Below, piece by piece: positions 27,874 through 36,307 of a stretch of DNA of 64,000 bases. Where the stretch lies: contig QAZA01000045.1 of NCBI GenBank assembly GCA_003054695.1, forward strand, positions 434,001 through 498,000. Direction: 5' to 3'. Each line of letters starts with the position of its first letter. Positions within the stretch are counted from its first letter, which is position 1. The notes under the pieces are model-generated. The model searched no databases and was not told the origin of the DNA. It saw nothing but the letters and a program-made list of their open reading frames with translations. This DNA is from Verrucomicrobia bacterium LW23 (GTDB taxonomy: Bacteria; Verrucomicrobiota; Verrucomicrobiia; Methylacidiphilales; UBA1321). The position numbers and the translations under genes were made by a program.

Positions 27874-30732
27874 ATGGCTTTTCCCACGATTTACCGCCGG
27901 GCGTGCCGTGCCGCCGCCCTGGCCATGGCCGCTGTCCTTTACACGGCCGGCATCCCCGCCCCGGCGCGCGCGGCGGAGAAATTCCCCAGGGTGGAGCGCG
28001 ACGCGGTGCTGGCGGAGCAGAAGGCCCGCGACGCGGAGTGGCGCGAGAAGATCGGGGCGGCAGGCAAAACGCACATCCTGTTTACCGAGGCGGAGTGGCC
28101 GCAGGTGATTGCCGAGGTGGCGCAGGTGGAGCCGGAGCACCCGTTCCGCCGCTACGTGGACGAAGCGCTGGGCAAGCTGCTGGAGAAGCCGGTGCCCGTT
28201 TACGCGACGCCGGAGGAGATCTCCGAGCGCACCAAACTCTCCCTGTACAGCGCGAAGGAGGAGCTGTGGCAACGTGCTGTGGGCGAGGATCTTGTGACGT
28301 TGAGCCTGGTGCTGAAGCTGGGCATTGCCGGCAGCGACGAGCGCACCGCGCAGTGCCGCGCGCGCCTGCACGATCTTGTGATGGCGGCGTGCTCCTGGCC
28401 CACGTGGGGGCGCGGCAATTCGTCCATCCCCGACAACGCGGATCTGGCGTGCGGGCATCTTTCCATTGGCATAAGCTATGCGTATAACCTTCATCCGCAG
28501 GCGTTTAGCGATGCGGAGCGTGAGAAGATCCGCAACGCGATGCGCGAGAAGGTAAAGGGCACGCTCTCCGGCCTGTATGGCGCTGCCTACTGGGCTACCG
28601 GCTACCAGGATAACCACCTGCAGGTGGACGTGGCCGGGCTGGGGCTGGCCGGCGCGGCGTTCTACACCGAGATTCCCGAGGCGCCGGAGTGGCTGGCGGC
28701 GGCCAAACTGGCGCACGCCAATATTGCCCGCTTTTCGCAAACGGACGGCAGCTCGGACGAGGGCATCCCCTACTGGAGCTACGCGCGCTGGGCCACGGTG
28801 CACTACATCGAAGGCACGCGCCCCGTCACCGGCGCCGACGCGATGTACAAGGAGGCGTTTATGCGCAACGCCATCAGCTGGCGCCTGTACAGCAGCACGT
28901 GCGGTTTCGGCGGCACCCTGCCCTGGGGCGATGCGCCGGCCAAGGACTACTACGGCCCCCACTTTATCCTGCAACGCGTGGGCACCGTTTGCGAGGACCC
29001 CACCGGGCTGTGGCTGACCCTGGCGCTGCCGTTCCGTCCGCAGGGTGGAAGCGATGTGCCGACGCTGTCGCTTGTATTTGGGCGCCAGGACTTTATGGGC
29101 AAGGGCAAAGCCGCCCTGGCGCGCTATGCGCCGACGGCCGGCGATAAGGCGAAAGCCCGGGACGCGGACAAGGCCTCCGACAAGCCGGGCGCAACCGCGC
29201 AGGCCGGCGGGGCCTTCACCCCCGGGCTGGACGCGCACTTTGCGGTGAACGACAGCGTAACGACGCGCAGCGGCTGGGCGGCGGACGACTACATCCTGGC
29301 GATGAAATCCGGCTTTACCAACCGCAATCACTCCCACCTGGACGCCGGGGCGCTGGCCTTTGCGTACGGCTCGCGGTGGTCGCTGCGGGCGCCCGGCTAC
29401 GGCAAGGGCGCCGGGCAGCACGAGTACTGGGACAGCTCGCGCATGCGGTGGGTCTACTTCTCCAACGCCACGGAGTCCCACACCGCCCTGCTCATCAACG
29501 GCAAGAATCAGCGGCACGACGGCAAGGCGCGGGGTACGGTGGATCAGTTTTTGACAGCGCCCGCATGGGCCTGGGCGTCGGCGGATCTCACCAGCGCATA
29601 TTACGACGCCAAGTCTGTGCGCCGCAGCCTGTTGCATCGCCGTGGGGACTACGCGCTGGTCTTCGACACCGTGACGGCGACCTCGCCCGGCAAGTATGGC
29701 TACCCCAGGGCGGCGGCGCTGATCAAAGCCGGCAGGCCGCTGCCGGCGGACGACCGGCCGGCCTCCGGGGAAGGCGCTGCCCCGCAAGAAGATGTTACAG
29801 TGGAGTGGCTGGCGCAGACAGGCGAAAACATGGAGGTGGTGGGCGGGCCGGGACTGATTGCGGACGAGAAGTTGCTGATCCCGCAAGCGCAGTCAAAGGA
29901 TGAGGCCCGCCCGTGGCAGAAGAACCTCACCTCCGCGCGCATCCCCGGCGGCGGCGACGCACGCAACCGCGAGTTGCTGGTGACGCCGCTCCTGCCCTCC
30001 AGCGCTACGTTCGTCAAGCGGGAGCCCACGGCGGAGCGTATCGACCTGCCCAGGGAGGCGATCCGAACCTACGGGTTCCTCACCGCCGGCAAACCCGGCG
30101 AGGCCATCCACACGATAGTGATGCTGGAGCCCCGCCCCGCGCCTGCCCCTGCGCCGGCAACCGCTGCCCCCGCGCCGCGCCTGCAGGCCAGCTGCATCCC
30201 CACCTCCACGAAGGAGAAGGGCGACAATCTGCAGCTCGTCACCGTGGCCGGGGATGGCTGGATCGATCGCATTGTCGTGCCGACGACCGCCATGGATACG
30301 CTGAGCCTGCCGATCCGGAAGGGCGACGGCACCGCGCTGCCCGGCTATCGCACCACAACCTTTCTGGCCAAAGCGCAACTTATTGCCGTGCGGGACGTTG
30401 CGGTGCCTGACACTGGCCAGCCCGCGGAGGTCTTCAGCTCCGAGTCCACCCTGGCCGTGCAGGCCACGGAGTTCACGCTGGGCGACCTCCGATACAAGGG
30501 CCCGGCCGTCTGCGTGGCGATCGACCGCATCGGCAAGCGCACCTGGCTCCTCCACGCCGACACCGACCTGCGCGCCGGCTTCACCCCGCCTGAGGGCACC
30601 GCGTTGCATGAGATCCCCAACCCCACGCCCGCCCCCGGCGCCGGCCCCCGCTACATCATCTCCGCCTCCCCCCGCGATGCCGCGCTGGCCGAGGCAAGAA
30701 AGTGGGAACAAGCCCAGCGCTTGCGGCGGTAG
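27874..30732 (+). CDS. Secreted heparinase II/III-like protein
   Basis: A 952-residue exported protein, the second heparinase-like enzyme of the window. The signal peptide is 1-33 (ALAMAAVLYTAGIPAPARA). A helical alginate-lyase-type domain spans about 80-400 (WATGYQDNHLQVDVAGLGLAG, DEGIPYWSYARW). The beta-sandwich begins near 450 with NRNHSHLDAGALAFAYGSRW (His-Ser-His near 484) and ESHTALLINGKNQRHDG. Family members are beta-eliminating lyases of acidic glycans. Low-complexity inserts occur near 420-445 (Lys/Asp/Ala), 615-640 and 755-770 (APAPAPATAAPAP). The upstream GAGG and ATG 27874 favour this start over TTG 27838. It shares fold class but little sequence with the 1197-residue lyase, so they are not recent copies. 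Confidence 0.82.
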   Translation: MAFPTIYRRACRAAALAMAAVLYTAGIPAPARAAEKFPRVERDAVLAEQKARDAEWREKIGAAGKTHILFTEAEWPQVIAEVAQVEPEHPFRRYVDEALGKLLEKPVPVYATPEEISERTKLSLYSAKEELWQRAVGEDLVTLSLVLKLGIAGSDERTAQCRARLHDLVMAACSWPTWGRGNSSIPDNADLACGHLSIGISYAYNLHPQAFSDAEREKIRNAMREKVKGTLSGLYGAAYWATGYQDNHLQVDVAGLGLAGAAFYTEIPEAPEWLAAAKLAHANIARFSQTDGSSDEGIPYWSYARWATVHYIEGTRPVTGADAMYKEAFMRNAISWRLYSSTCGFGGTLPWGDAPAKDYYGPHFILQRVGTVCEDPTGLWLTLALPFRPQGGSDVPTLSLVFGRQDFMGKGKAALARYAPTAGDKAKARDADKASDKPGATAQAGGAFTPGLDAHFAVNDSVTTRSGWAADDYILAMKSGFTNRNHSHLDAGALAFAYGSRWSLRAPGYGKGAGQHEYWDSSRMRWVYFSNATESHTALLINGKNQRHDGKARGTVDQFLTAPAWAWASADLTSAYYDAKSVRRSLLHRRGDYALVFDTVTATSPGKYGYPRAAALIKAGRPLPADDRPASGEGAAPQEDVTVEWLAQTGENMEVVGGPGLIADEKLLIPQAQSKDEARPWQKNLTSARIPGGGDARNRELLVTPLLPSSATFVKREPTAERIDLPREAIRTYGFLTAGKPGEAIHTIVMLEPRPAPAPAPATAAPAPRLQASCIPTSTKEKGDNLQLVTVAGDGWIDRIVVPTTAMDTLSLPIRKGDGTALPGYRTTTFLAKAQLIAVRDVAVPDTGQPAEVFSSESTLAVQATEFTLGDLRYKGPAVCVAIDRIGKRTWLLHADTDLRAGFTPPEGTALHEIPNPTPAPGAGPRYIISASPRDAALAEARKWEQAQRLRR

Positions 30733-30739
30733 AAGGCTC

Positions 30740-30775
30740 TAAGACCAATTCGCACAGTTATTTGCGAATTGGTCT
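30740..30775. repeat. GACCAATTCGCA hairpin, dispersed repeat
   Basis: AGACCAATTCGCA (30742-30754) pairs perfectly with TGCGAATTGGTCT (30763-30775) around an 8-base loop. It sits between two convergent genes, and its right arm overlaps the stop of the YkgJ-type gene. The 24 bases 30740-30763 occur again, inverted and identical, at 55584-55607. A 13-base core is at 6079-6091 and a diverged copy is at 62330-62353. It may serve as a two-way terminator although no T-run is present. Confidence 0.8.
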
Positions 30776-31157
30776 AACCTGCCGTGCCGGAGTCGAAGCG
30801 GGGGTCGTTGGCGGGCAGGCGCAGTTCGCGGGCGTGGCAGATGTCGCGCCAGCCGGTAAAGTTCCACGTGTTGGGGAAGCCGGCGCACTGGCGGGGTTTG
30901 ACGGCCTGGATGGCGCAGTCGTTGCCTTCCAGAAAAATGCACTCGTGGTTAGGGCGGGAGATGATGCCCAGGGCCTGGCGGCTGGGGAGCAGCTCCATGT
31001 AGCGCTGGATGAAGTCGTGCACCGACATTCCCAGGTAAGCCGCAATGCGCTCGGCCTCGCCATCGCCCAGGCGCACAAAGCCAGGCCAGCGGCAGCACGC
31101 GGTGCAGCGCTCGCACTGGTAGTAGGTGCGCTCGGGCGGGGCGGGGGTGGATGTCAT
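30774..31157 (-). CDS. YkgJ-family cysteine-cluster protein
   Basis: A 127-residue cytosolic protein of the YkgJ/UPF0153 family, which carries a zinc- or iron-chelating cysteine cluster. Conserved cysteines: CERCTACCRW near residues 15-22, HECIFLEGNDCAI near 73-82, and RQCAGFPNTW near 88-97, the typical CxxCxxCC...C...C...C pattern. Function in the family is not settled. The stop codon falls in the right arm of the dispersed hairpin. The next gene upstream is 29 bases away on the same strand, so the two may be co-transcribed. Confidence 0.88.
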   Translation of the reverse strand: MTSTPAPPERTYYQCERCTACCRWPGFVRLGDGEAERIAAYLGMSVHDFIQRYMELLPSRQALGIISRPNHECIFLEGNDCAIQAVKPRQCAGFPNTWNFTGWRDICHARELRLPANDPRFDSGTAG

Positions 31158-31186
31158 GTCTTGGGGCGGGGAGAGGGCTTACCTGG

Positions 31187-31711
31187 TTACTTGCCCGATT
31201 GCTTCTGGCGGCGGTCCCTCTCCTCTTTCTCCAGGCGAATGCTCACTTCCTCGTGTTCTTCGTCCAGGGGGTTGCAGACCACGACGTAAGTTACAGGCGC
31301 GTGCATCAGGCTGTCATCGTCCTCGGCGGAGGGGTTATCGGTGCCTACTTCCAGGCCATGGCAGGGGGATAAGAAGACATCGTCCTCCAGGTAAGTTTCG
31401 GGGTCAAGGCGCTCAAGCAGGTCTCCGGCATCCCCCATGCGGAGGTTGAGCAGGCGGCTGCCGAAAATAGCCGGGCTGGCGGGGGCGCGCAGGGTGATGG
31501 ACATGAGGGTGGCTTTTTCCTCGTCTCCATCGTCGTCTTCCATGTACTCGAGGCGGATGCCGTCCTTCTCGCTGATGTCGGCCGGTATGATCATCATGCC
31601 AAGCTTGGTGCTGCAATCGGTTAGCGATGGCAGGATGGCGCGGCATTCCGCGCGGGACATCCCAAGCATGAATCCGGCAACGCCGATGTGTGGGGTGATT
31701 TCGTGTTGCAT
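31187..31711 (-). CDS. Acidic protein of unknown function
   Basis: A 174-residue soluble protein I do not recognise. It opens with MQHEITPHIGVAGFMLGMSRAEC. It has acidic stretches (EYMEDDDGDEEKA, SAEDDDSL) and ends in a charged Glu/Arg/Lys helix. ATG 31711 is the first plausible start; frame upstream of it translates the divergent zinc-binding-protein gene and is not coding. It is probably an operon with the YkgJ-type gene 29 bases downstream. There is no signal peptide or membrane segment. Confidence 0.65.
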   Translation of the reverse strand: MQHEITPHIGVAGFMLGMSRAECRAILPSLTDCSTKLGMMIIPADISEKDGIRLEYMEDDDGDEEKATLMSITLRAPASPAIFGSRLLNLRMGDAGDLLERLDPETYLEDDVFLSPCHGLEVGTDNPSAEDDDSLMHAPVTYVVVCNPLDEEHEEVSIRLEKEERDRRQKQSGK

Positions 31712-31803
31712 GGGATGGTAGCCTAGCGCCACGGGGCCGCAAATGCACGCGGGATTTGACCGGTCCCGGCGAAAGGGGGCCGTGAGGAGGGAGTGTTTTG
31801 CAG

Positions 31804-31820
31804 ATGCAATTATCTTGCAT
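31804..31820. promoter_or_regulatory. ATGCAA-N5-TTGCAT dyad before the zinc-binding protein gene
   Basis: A perfect 6-5-6 dyad lies 29 bases upstream of the ATG of the ZnuA-type gene, where a metal-responsive repressor such as Zur would be expected to bind. The sequence does not match the classical Zur or Fur boxes I know, so the link is by position only. The spacer is shared with the divergent gene that starts at 31711. Confidence 0.4.
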
Positions 31821-31849
31821 GTGGCGGGCCGCGACGCTAGAGTTGATTC

Positions 31850-32836
31850 ATGCACGCTCCTCGTCCCGCCTCCCCGTTGCTCCTGCTTTCGCGCGCCGCT
31901 CTCGTCTCCGCGCTGGTTGTTGCGCTTGCCACATTCGTCTCCCCCCTGCTGGCTCAGGAGTCGGCGCCGGCCACCCCTGCAGGGGCGCCCGGCAAGCTGC
32001 GGGTCGTCTCGCTCTCGCCCGTGCTTACCGATTTTGCGAAGGAGATTGGCGGCGACAAGGTCGATGTTGTCGGGCTGGTAAAGCCGGGTGTGGATCCGCA
32101 CACGTACGACCCGACGCCGGCCGATGCGCAGCAGGTCAGTAGCACGCAGGTGGTGCTCATCAGCGGCAAGGGGCTGGAGGGCTACCTCACCAAGTTTCGG
32201 CAGGCTGCAGGCGGCAAGGCCACGTGGGTGGATGTCGGCGCGGCGCTCCCCTCTCTTGAGGCGCCGGAGCACGACCATGATCACGACGACGATCACGATC
32301 ACCACCATCACCACCACGGGGCTGATCCGCACTGGTGGCACAGCGTGGCCAACGCCAAACTCGCGGTGGGGGTTATACGCGAGGCGTTTGCCGCGGCGGC
32401 GCCGGCCGACAAGGAGTACTTTGCCGGGCGCGCGGCGGAGTACCTGGAGAAGCTGGACGCGATGGACAAGGAGATTAAGGTGGCGCTGGCTGACCTGCCG
32501 CGCGACGCCCGCAAGCTGGTGACGAGCCACGACGCTTTTCAGTACTTTGCCAAGGAGCGTGGCTTTACGATCATTGCCATTTCCGGCATCAGCACGCGCG
32601 ATCAGCCGTCGTCCAAAAAGATCGTGAAGATCATTAACCAGATTCGCGCCGACAAGGTAAAGGCGGTGTTTTACGAAAGTGTGGAGAACCCGAAGGTGAT
32701 CGCTGAGATCACCAAGGAAACGGGCGCAAAAGTCGGCGGCAGCCTGGTGGCCGACGGCCTGGGCGAAGGCGCCGCCTCCACCTACATCGGCATGATGAAA
32801 GCGAACGCTACGACGATTGTGCAGGGGCTGAAGTAA
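31850..32836 (+). CDS. Zinc/manganese ABC transporter substrate-binding protein (ZnuA/TroA class)
   Basis: A 328-residue cluster A-I metal-binding protein. Signal peptide 1-36. Metal ligands expected by family: His in DPHTYDPTPAD (near 82), His in GADPHWWHS (near 161), His in SHDAFQYFA (near 224), and the acidic residue in FYESVENPKVI (near 284). A His/Asp-rich loop from residue 141 (HDHDHDDDHDHHHHHHG) is typical of zinc-specific members and is thought to collect zinc. No permease or ATPase gene is adjacent on either side, so it is an orphan here. A candidate operator lies just upstream. Zinc is preferred over manganese because of the loop. Confidence 0.9.
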   Translation: MHAPRPASPLLLLSRAALVSALVVALATFVSPLLAQESAPATPAGAPGKLRVVSLSPVLTDFAKEIGGDKVDVVGLVKPGVDPHTYDPTPADAQQVSSTQVVLISGKGLEGYLTKFRQAAGGKATWVDVGAALPSLEAPEHDHDHDDDHDHHHHHHGADPHWWHSVANAKLAVGVIREAFAAAAPADKEYFAGRAAEYLEKLDAMDKEIKVALADLPRDARKLVTSHDAFQYFAKERGFTIIAISGISTRDQPSSKKIVKIINQIRADKVKAVFYESVENPKVIAEITKETGAKVGGSLVADGLGEGAASTYIGMMKANATTIVQGLK

Positions 32837-33021
32837 CAGCGCTGCTGCGGGAATGCGTCGCGGCGATACGGCGATTCGGAGACAGAGCGACAAAGCGCGC
32901 CGCCACAAAAAAATGCGCGCCATGGGGGGCGGGGAGGATGTAGAGTGGACGCAGCCGCAGCGTGCCGCAGCCTGCCACCCGCGCCGCGCCTGCCGCGCGT
33001 GCTTCGCGTCATCCCTTCGCC

Positions 33022-33399
33022 ATGACAGCCCCGGACCCGGACTCCGCTCCCGCCCCAGTTCCTTTATCGCCGCCGCCCCCGCCGCCGCCGCGCCGCGTGG
33101 TGTTGCCGGCGGGGCGCGATCTGAATCTACTGCAGCGGCTGGTGATGCTGGTGGTGCGGGCGTACCGCCTTGTGTTTACGCCCATCAAGGCCATGCTGGG
33201 GATGGGCCAGGGCGTGTGCCGCTACACGCCCACCTGCTCGCGCTACATGGAGGAGGCCGTCTGCCTTCACGGCTTCTTTCGCGGCAGCTGGCTGGGCGTC
33301 AAGCGCATCTGCCGCTGCGCACCCTGGGGCGGCTACGGGTACGATCCCGTCCCTCTGCCTCCGCGCGGCCGGGCCGGCAGCAAGAGTGACGCCTCGTGA
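33022..33399 (+). CDS. yidD: YidD membrane protein insertion efficiency factor
   Basis: A 125-residue protein with the UPF0161/YidD core at about 38-110. The core has an amphipathic [21 protein letters not shown], then [15 protein letters not shown] and [21 protein letters not shown], with the family's conserved cysteines. YidD helps YidC insert inner-membrane proteins. The first 35 residues are Pro/Ala-rich with a run of prolines, longer than usual. Here it is detached from the usual rnpA-yidC neighbours. ATG 33022 is the closest start to the core; an earlier ATG at 32962 is less likely. Confidence 0.9.
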   Translation: MTAPDPDSAPAPVPLSPPPPPPPRRVVLPAGRDLNLLQRLVMLVVRAYRLVFTPIKAMLGMGQGVCRYTPTCSRYMEEAVCLHGFFRGSWLGVKRICRCAPWGGYGYDPVPLPPRGRAGSKSDAS

Positions 33400-33635
33400 A
33401 GCCTGGTTACGCCTGGTCACCTGGTCACCAGGACGGCAGGTTTGAGAGGGGATTGGGAGTGTCAGCGCCTGTGCGCCATTGCCTTTTTTGCGTTACAGGC
33501 TTTCCTTTGACAGAAATTGGATGCAAACTGCGAGGGTTGGTGTATCCCTGAAGTTGGGTTGCCGATGCGATGCGGCACATTGTAGCACCAGGGGCTATCG
33601 ACGGTAGTACCTTTACCAGCATTCCACGGGGGAAT

Positions 33636-36272
33636 ATGATCCACTCACCAATTCGGGCCGCCTTTACCTCCTTTGCCGCTCTGGCAGGCTTTGCGCTAGT
33701 CTTTGGCTCGCAGCGCGTTGCGCTTCGCTTTCTTCAGGCATTTGCCACCGTTGCCGTGGTTTCCGCGCAGGTGTCCGCCAGTGCGTCCGGCCCTGCCAAG
33801 GCTCCCACGTCGAAGTCGGACTCCGGCTCGGCGGAGTCGCAGCGGGCCGTGGAGGCGCTGGCCGACAGGTTGCGCGGCGAGCTGGTGCCGCGCACCGGGA
33901 TGGAGGAGCTTATTGCCACCAGGGGCGTGGATTTCACCATCGCCGTGGTGGACGAAAACGGCAAGCCGGTGCGCTATGCGGATGTTACCCTCGCCTCCAC
34001 CTCCGGCCGCAGCACGGACGGGCTGGAGACGGACGAAGAGGGCAAGCTGACCGGCCGCGTGTGGCCCGGCGCCGTTAAGGTAACGGCAACCGGCACCGGC
34101 CGGCCCGCCGTGCAGGCGGCGTTTCCCGACGGGTTTCCCGCGGGCAAGGCGACCATTGTGCTTCCCAAGGGCAAGCCGTATGGCATCCGCGTGGTGGACG
34201 AGGCGGGCAATCCGGTGCCGGGCGCGGAGCTGACCGTCCGAGCCGCGGACTACAGCTATAGCGTCGCCCTGCGCAGCGGCGACGACGGCTGGGCCACCAT
34301 CTCCCACGCCCCGCGCGGCGACGGCTTTAAGGTGGAGATCGCCTCCAACGGACACTTGCCGCGCACCCTGGGCCTGTCGCTCGAGGGCGACAAGCTGCCG
34401 CTGCCCGTGGTGCTGAAATCCGCCCCGCCGCTGCTGTTGCGTGTGGTGGAGAAGGGCACCGGCACACCGCTGCCGGGCATCGCCGTTACGTTCAACGAGG
34501 CCGAGCCCAGCAACGGTTTTGTGAAACCGCCGTGGACGGAAGCCGCGCTGCGCACCAACGATAAGGGCGAGGCGACCCTCGGCGGGCTGGAGCCGGGCCG
34601 TACCTACTCGCTAAAGCTGCGCGGCGAGCGCTTTGCCGGCAAGGTCGATCTGGTGCTGACCCCGGCGATGACAACTGTGGCGGAGATCAGCCCGCGCCTG
34701 CCCCTCACGCTGGTCATCACCAACCTGCCGCCGCAAAAGGAGAACACGCTGGTGGTGCGGATTGAGGTGGACAGCGACATCCGCACGGTACGCCTGCCCG
34801 TGGCGGACGGGCGCGTGGAGGCGGAGATTCCGAACGGGTATGTGAAGGACGACGACGTCCAGCTGCGCTTTGCCGGGGTTTCGCATACCGAGTCCTCCCT
34901 GACCCCCGAAAAGGCCCGGATTGTGCTCAACTACCTGCCGCTGCGCCAGGAGGCCGCCACCCGCGAGAAAGACGCTTCCTCGCGCACTTCGCCATCCGGC
35001 GAAAGCAAGGACCTGGTGCCCGTAACCTACCACATCAAAACGAAAGGCGGCGAAGCCCCGCCCGAAGGCACGCTGACGCTCCTGTGGTTTCGAAAGAGCG
35101 AGGCCGGCGGCAGGCTTTCCGGCTATGGGCAATACTCCAGTGCGGAGCTGAAAAACGGCGTGGCGGTATTTCACCTGCCCGCCGGTGCCATGGCCCAACT
35201 TTACGATAACGATACCCGCCTCATCGGCGCAAAGCTGGATGCCAGCCACGGCAGCGACAGCAACCATTATTTCCCTGTCCAGGAGCCCGTAGAGAAGTAC
35301 CTTGTGGCAAACCCCACCGGCAACCTGCGCGTGCGTGTGGTGGAAGCCGACGGAACGCCCGTGCAGGGCGCACACGTCATCGCACAAGGGCGGCCCATGG
35401 CAAAGAAGCCACCCACCGGTAGCGGCGGCGGAGAGCAGCAGCAAGAGGACGAAGATGACGACGGGACCGGCGTCGAAAGCCTGAAGGAAAGTATCGGCTC
35501 CCACCTCTCCGACGGCATTGCGGTGGATACCCGCATCATCCGGGTCCTTGCCGGCAAAGGCCTGCGCTTCGCGATGGTGGAGACCTCCCTGGACATTACG
35601 CGCACCAACCGCCTGCAGGAGATTACCGTCAAGCTGCCGCCGGCGCGCAAGGGCGTTATCCGCGTGGTGGACGAGGCGGGGAAGCCGCTGGCGGGCATAG
35701 GGGTCTCCTTTACGGTAAGGGCCGGCAACGTGCATGTCGACATGAACAGCCTGGTCGATCAGCACACCAATCTTAACGGCGAGATCCCCGTGGAGCTCAG
35801 CGCCGACCCGAAGGCAAGCGCCGCCGTGCACGTTACGGCCATCGCCCAAAGCCACCTCCATGTGACGAATGTCACAGAGCTTGGGTTTGATGACAAAGGC
35901 GTGGCGCTCATCAGGCTCACAAAGGGGCGCCGTTTCTTCGGCCGCATCATCAACTACACCGGGCCCCAGGATCTGGAGAACTACGTCGGCATTACCGTCA
36001 TGCCGCTGGCTGCGGATACGGATCACGAAGATGGCATGGACACCTTTGGCGGCTCGGTGCAGATCTCCGATACCGGCCGGTTCGAGATCAACAACGCGCC
36101 ACCCAAATCGCGCCTGCTGGTGCAGGCAGGGGGCCGGGAAGTGCGCTTTATTGAAGGCAACGCCGAGGGCACGCCCGAGGACAAGGAGATAGTGATTGAG
36201 CTTGTCGACAAGAAAGCATCCCGCTCCACCGACAGCGACGAGCCCAACCTGAACAAGCTGCGCGCGCGCTGA
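33636..36272 (+). CDS. Large secreted multi-domain Ig-like protein, first of a tandem pair
   Basis: An 878-residue exported protein of unknown function. The N-terminus is hydrophobic to about residue 50 (signal peptide, unusually long). It then holds at least five beta-sandwich modules of the carboxypeptidase-regulatory/CnaB type. Each opens with a phrase like IRVVDEAGxPxxG: FTIAVVDENGKPV near 108, YGIRVVDEAGNPV near 184, LLLRVVEKGTGTPL near 268, LRVRVVEADGTPV near 564 and GVIRVVDEAGKPL near 673. Linkers near 440-465 and 590-615 are charged and low complexity. GGGGGA just before ATG 33636 supports the start. A paralogue follows after 35 bases in the same order. Adhesion, polymer binding or matrix building are possible; no catalytic motif seen. 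Confidence 0.8.
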   Translation: MIHSPIRAAFTSFAALAGFALVFGSQRVALRFLQAFATVAVVSAQVSASASGPAKAPTSKSDSGSAESQRAVEALADRLRGELVPRTGMEELIATRGVDFTIAVVDENGKPVRYADVTLASTSGRSTDGLETDEEGKLTGRVWPGAVKVTATGTGRPAVQAAFPDGFPAGKATIVLPKGKPYGIRVVDEAGNPVPGAELTVRAADYSYSVALRSGDDGWATISHAPRGDGFKVEIASNGHLPRTLGLSLEGDKLPLPVVLKSAPPLLLRVVEKGTGTPLPGIAVTFNEAEPSNGFVKPPWTEAALRTNDKGEATLGGLEPGRTYSLKLRGERFAGKVDLVLTPAMTTVAEISPRLPLTLVITNLPPQKENTLVVRIEVDSDIRTVRLPVADGRVEAEIPNGYVKDDDVQLRFAGVSHTESSLTPEKARIVLNYLPLRQEAATREKDASSRTSPSGESKDLVPVTYHIKTKGGEAPPEGTLTLLWFRKSEAGGRLSGYGQYSSAELKNGVAVFHLPAGAMAQLYDNDTRLIGAKLDASHGSDSNHYFPVQEPVEKYLVANPTGNLRVRVVEADGTPVQGAHVIAQGRPMAKKPPTGSGGGEQQQEDEDDDGTGVESLKESIGSHLSDGIAVDTRIIRVLAGKGLRFAMVETSLDITRTNRLQEITVKLPPARKGVIRVVDEAGKPLAGIGVSFTVRAGNVHVDMNSLVDQHTNLNGEIPVELSADPKASAAVHVTAIAQSHLHVTNVTELGFDDKGVALIRLTKGRRFFGRIINYTGPQDLENYVGITVMPLAADTDHEDGMDTFGGSVQISDTGRFEINNAPPKSRLLVQAGGREVRFIEGNAEGTPEDKEIVIELVDKKASRSTDSDEPNLNKLRAR

Positions 36273-36307
36273 TAGTCTCGCCCCCCCTCTTATCTCTCTC
36301 CACCGTA

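Noticed and set aside
6465-30732. Heparinase-like genes as a recent duplication
   Set aside because: The two proteins share fold-level motifs only; domain order, length and accessory modules differ.
31187-32923. Single 578-codon gene on the minus strand
   Set aside because: Only the part from ATG 31711 looks like protein; the rest is antisense to the zinc-binding protein gene.
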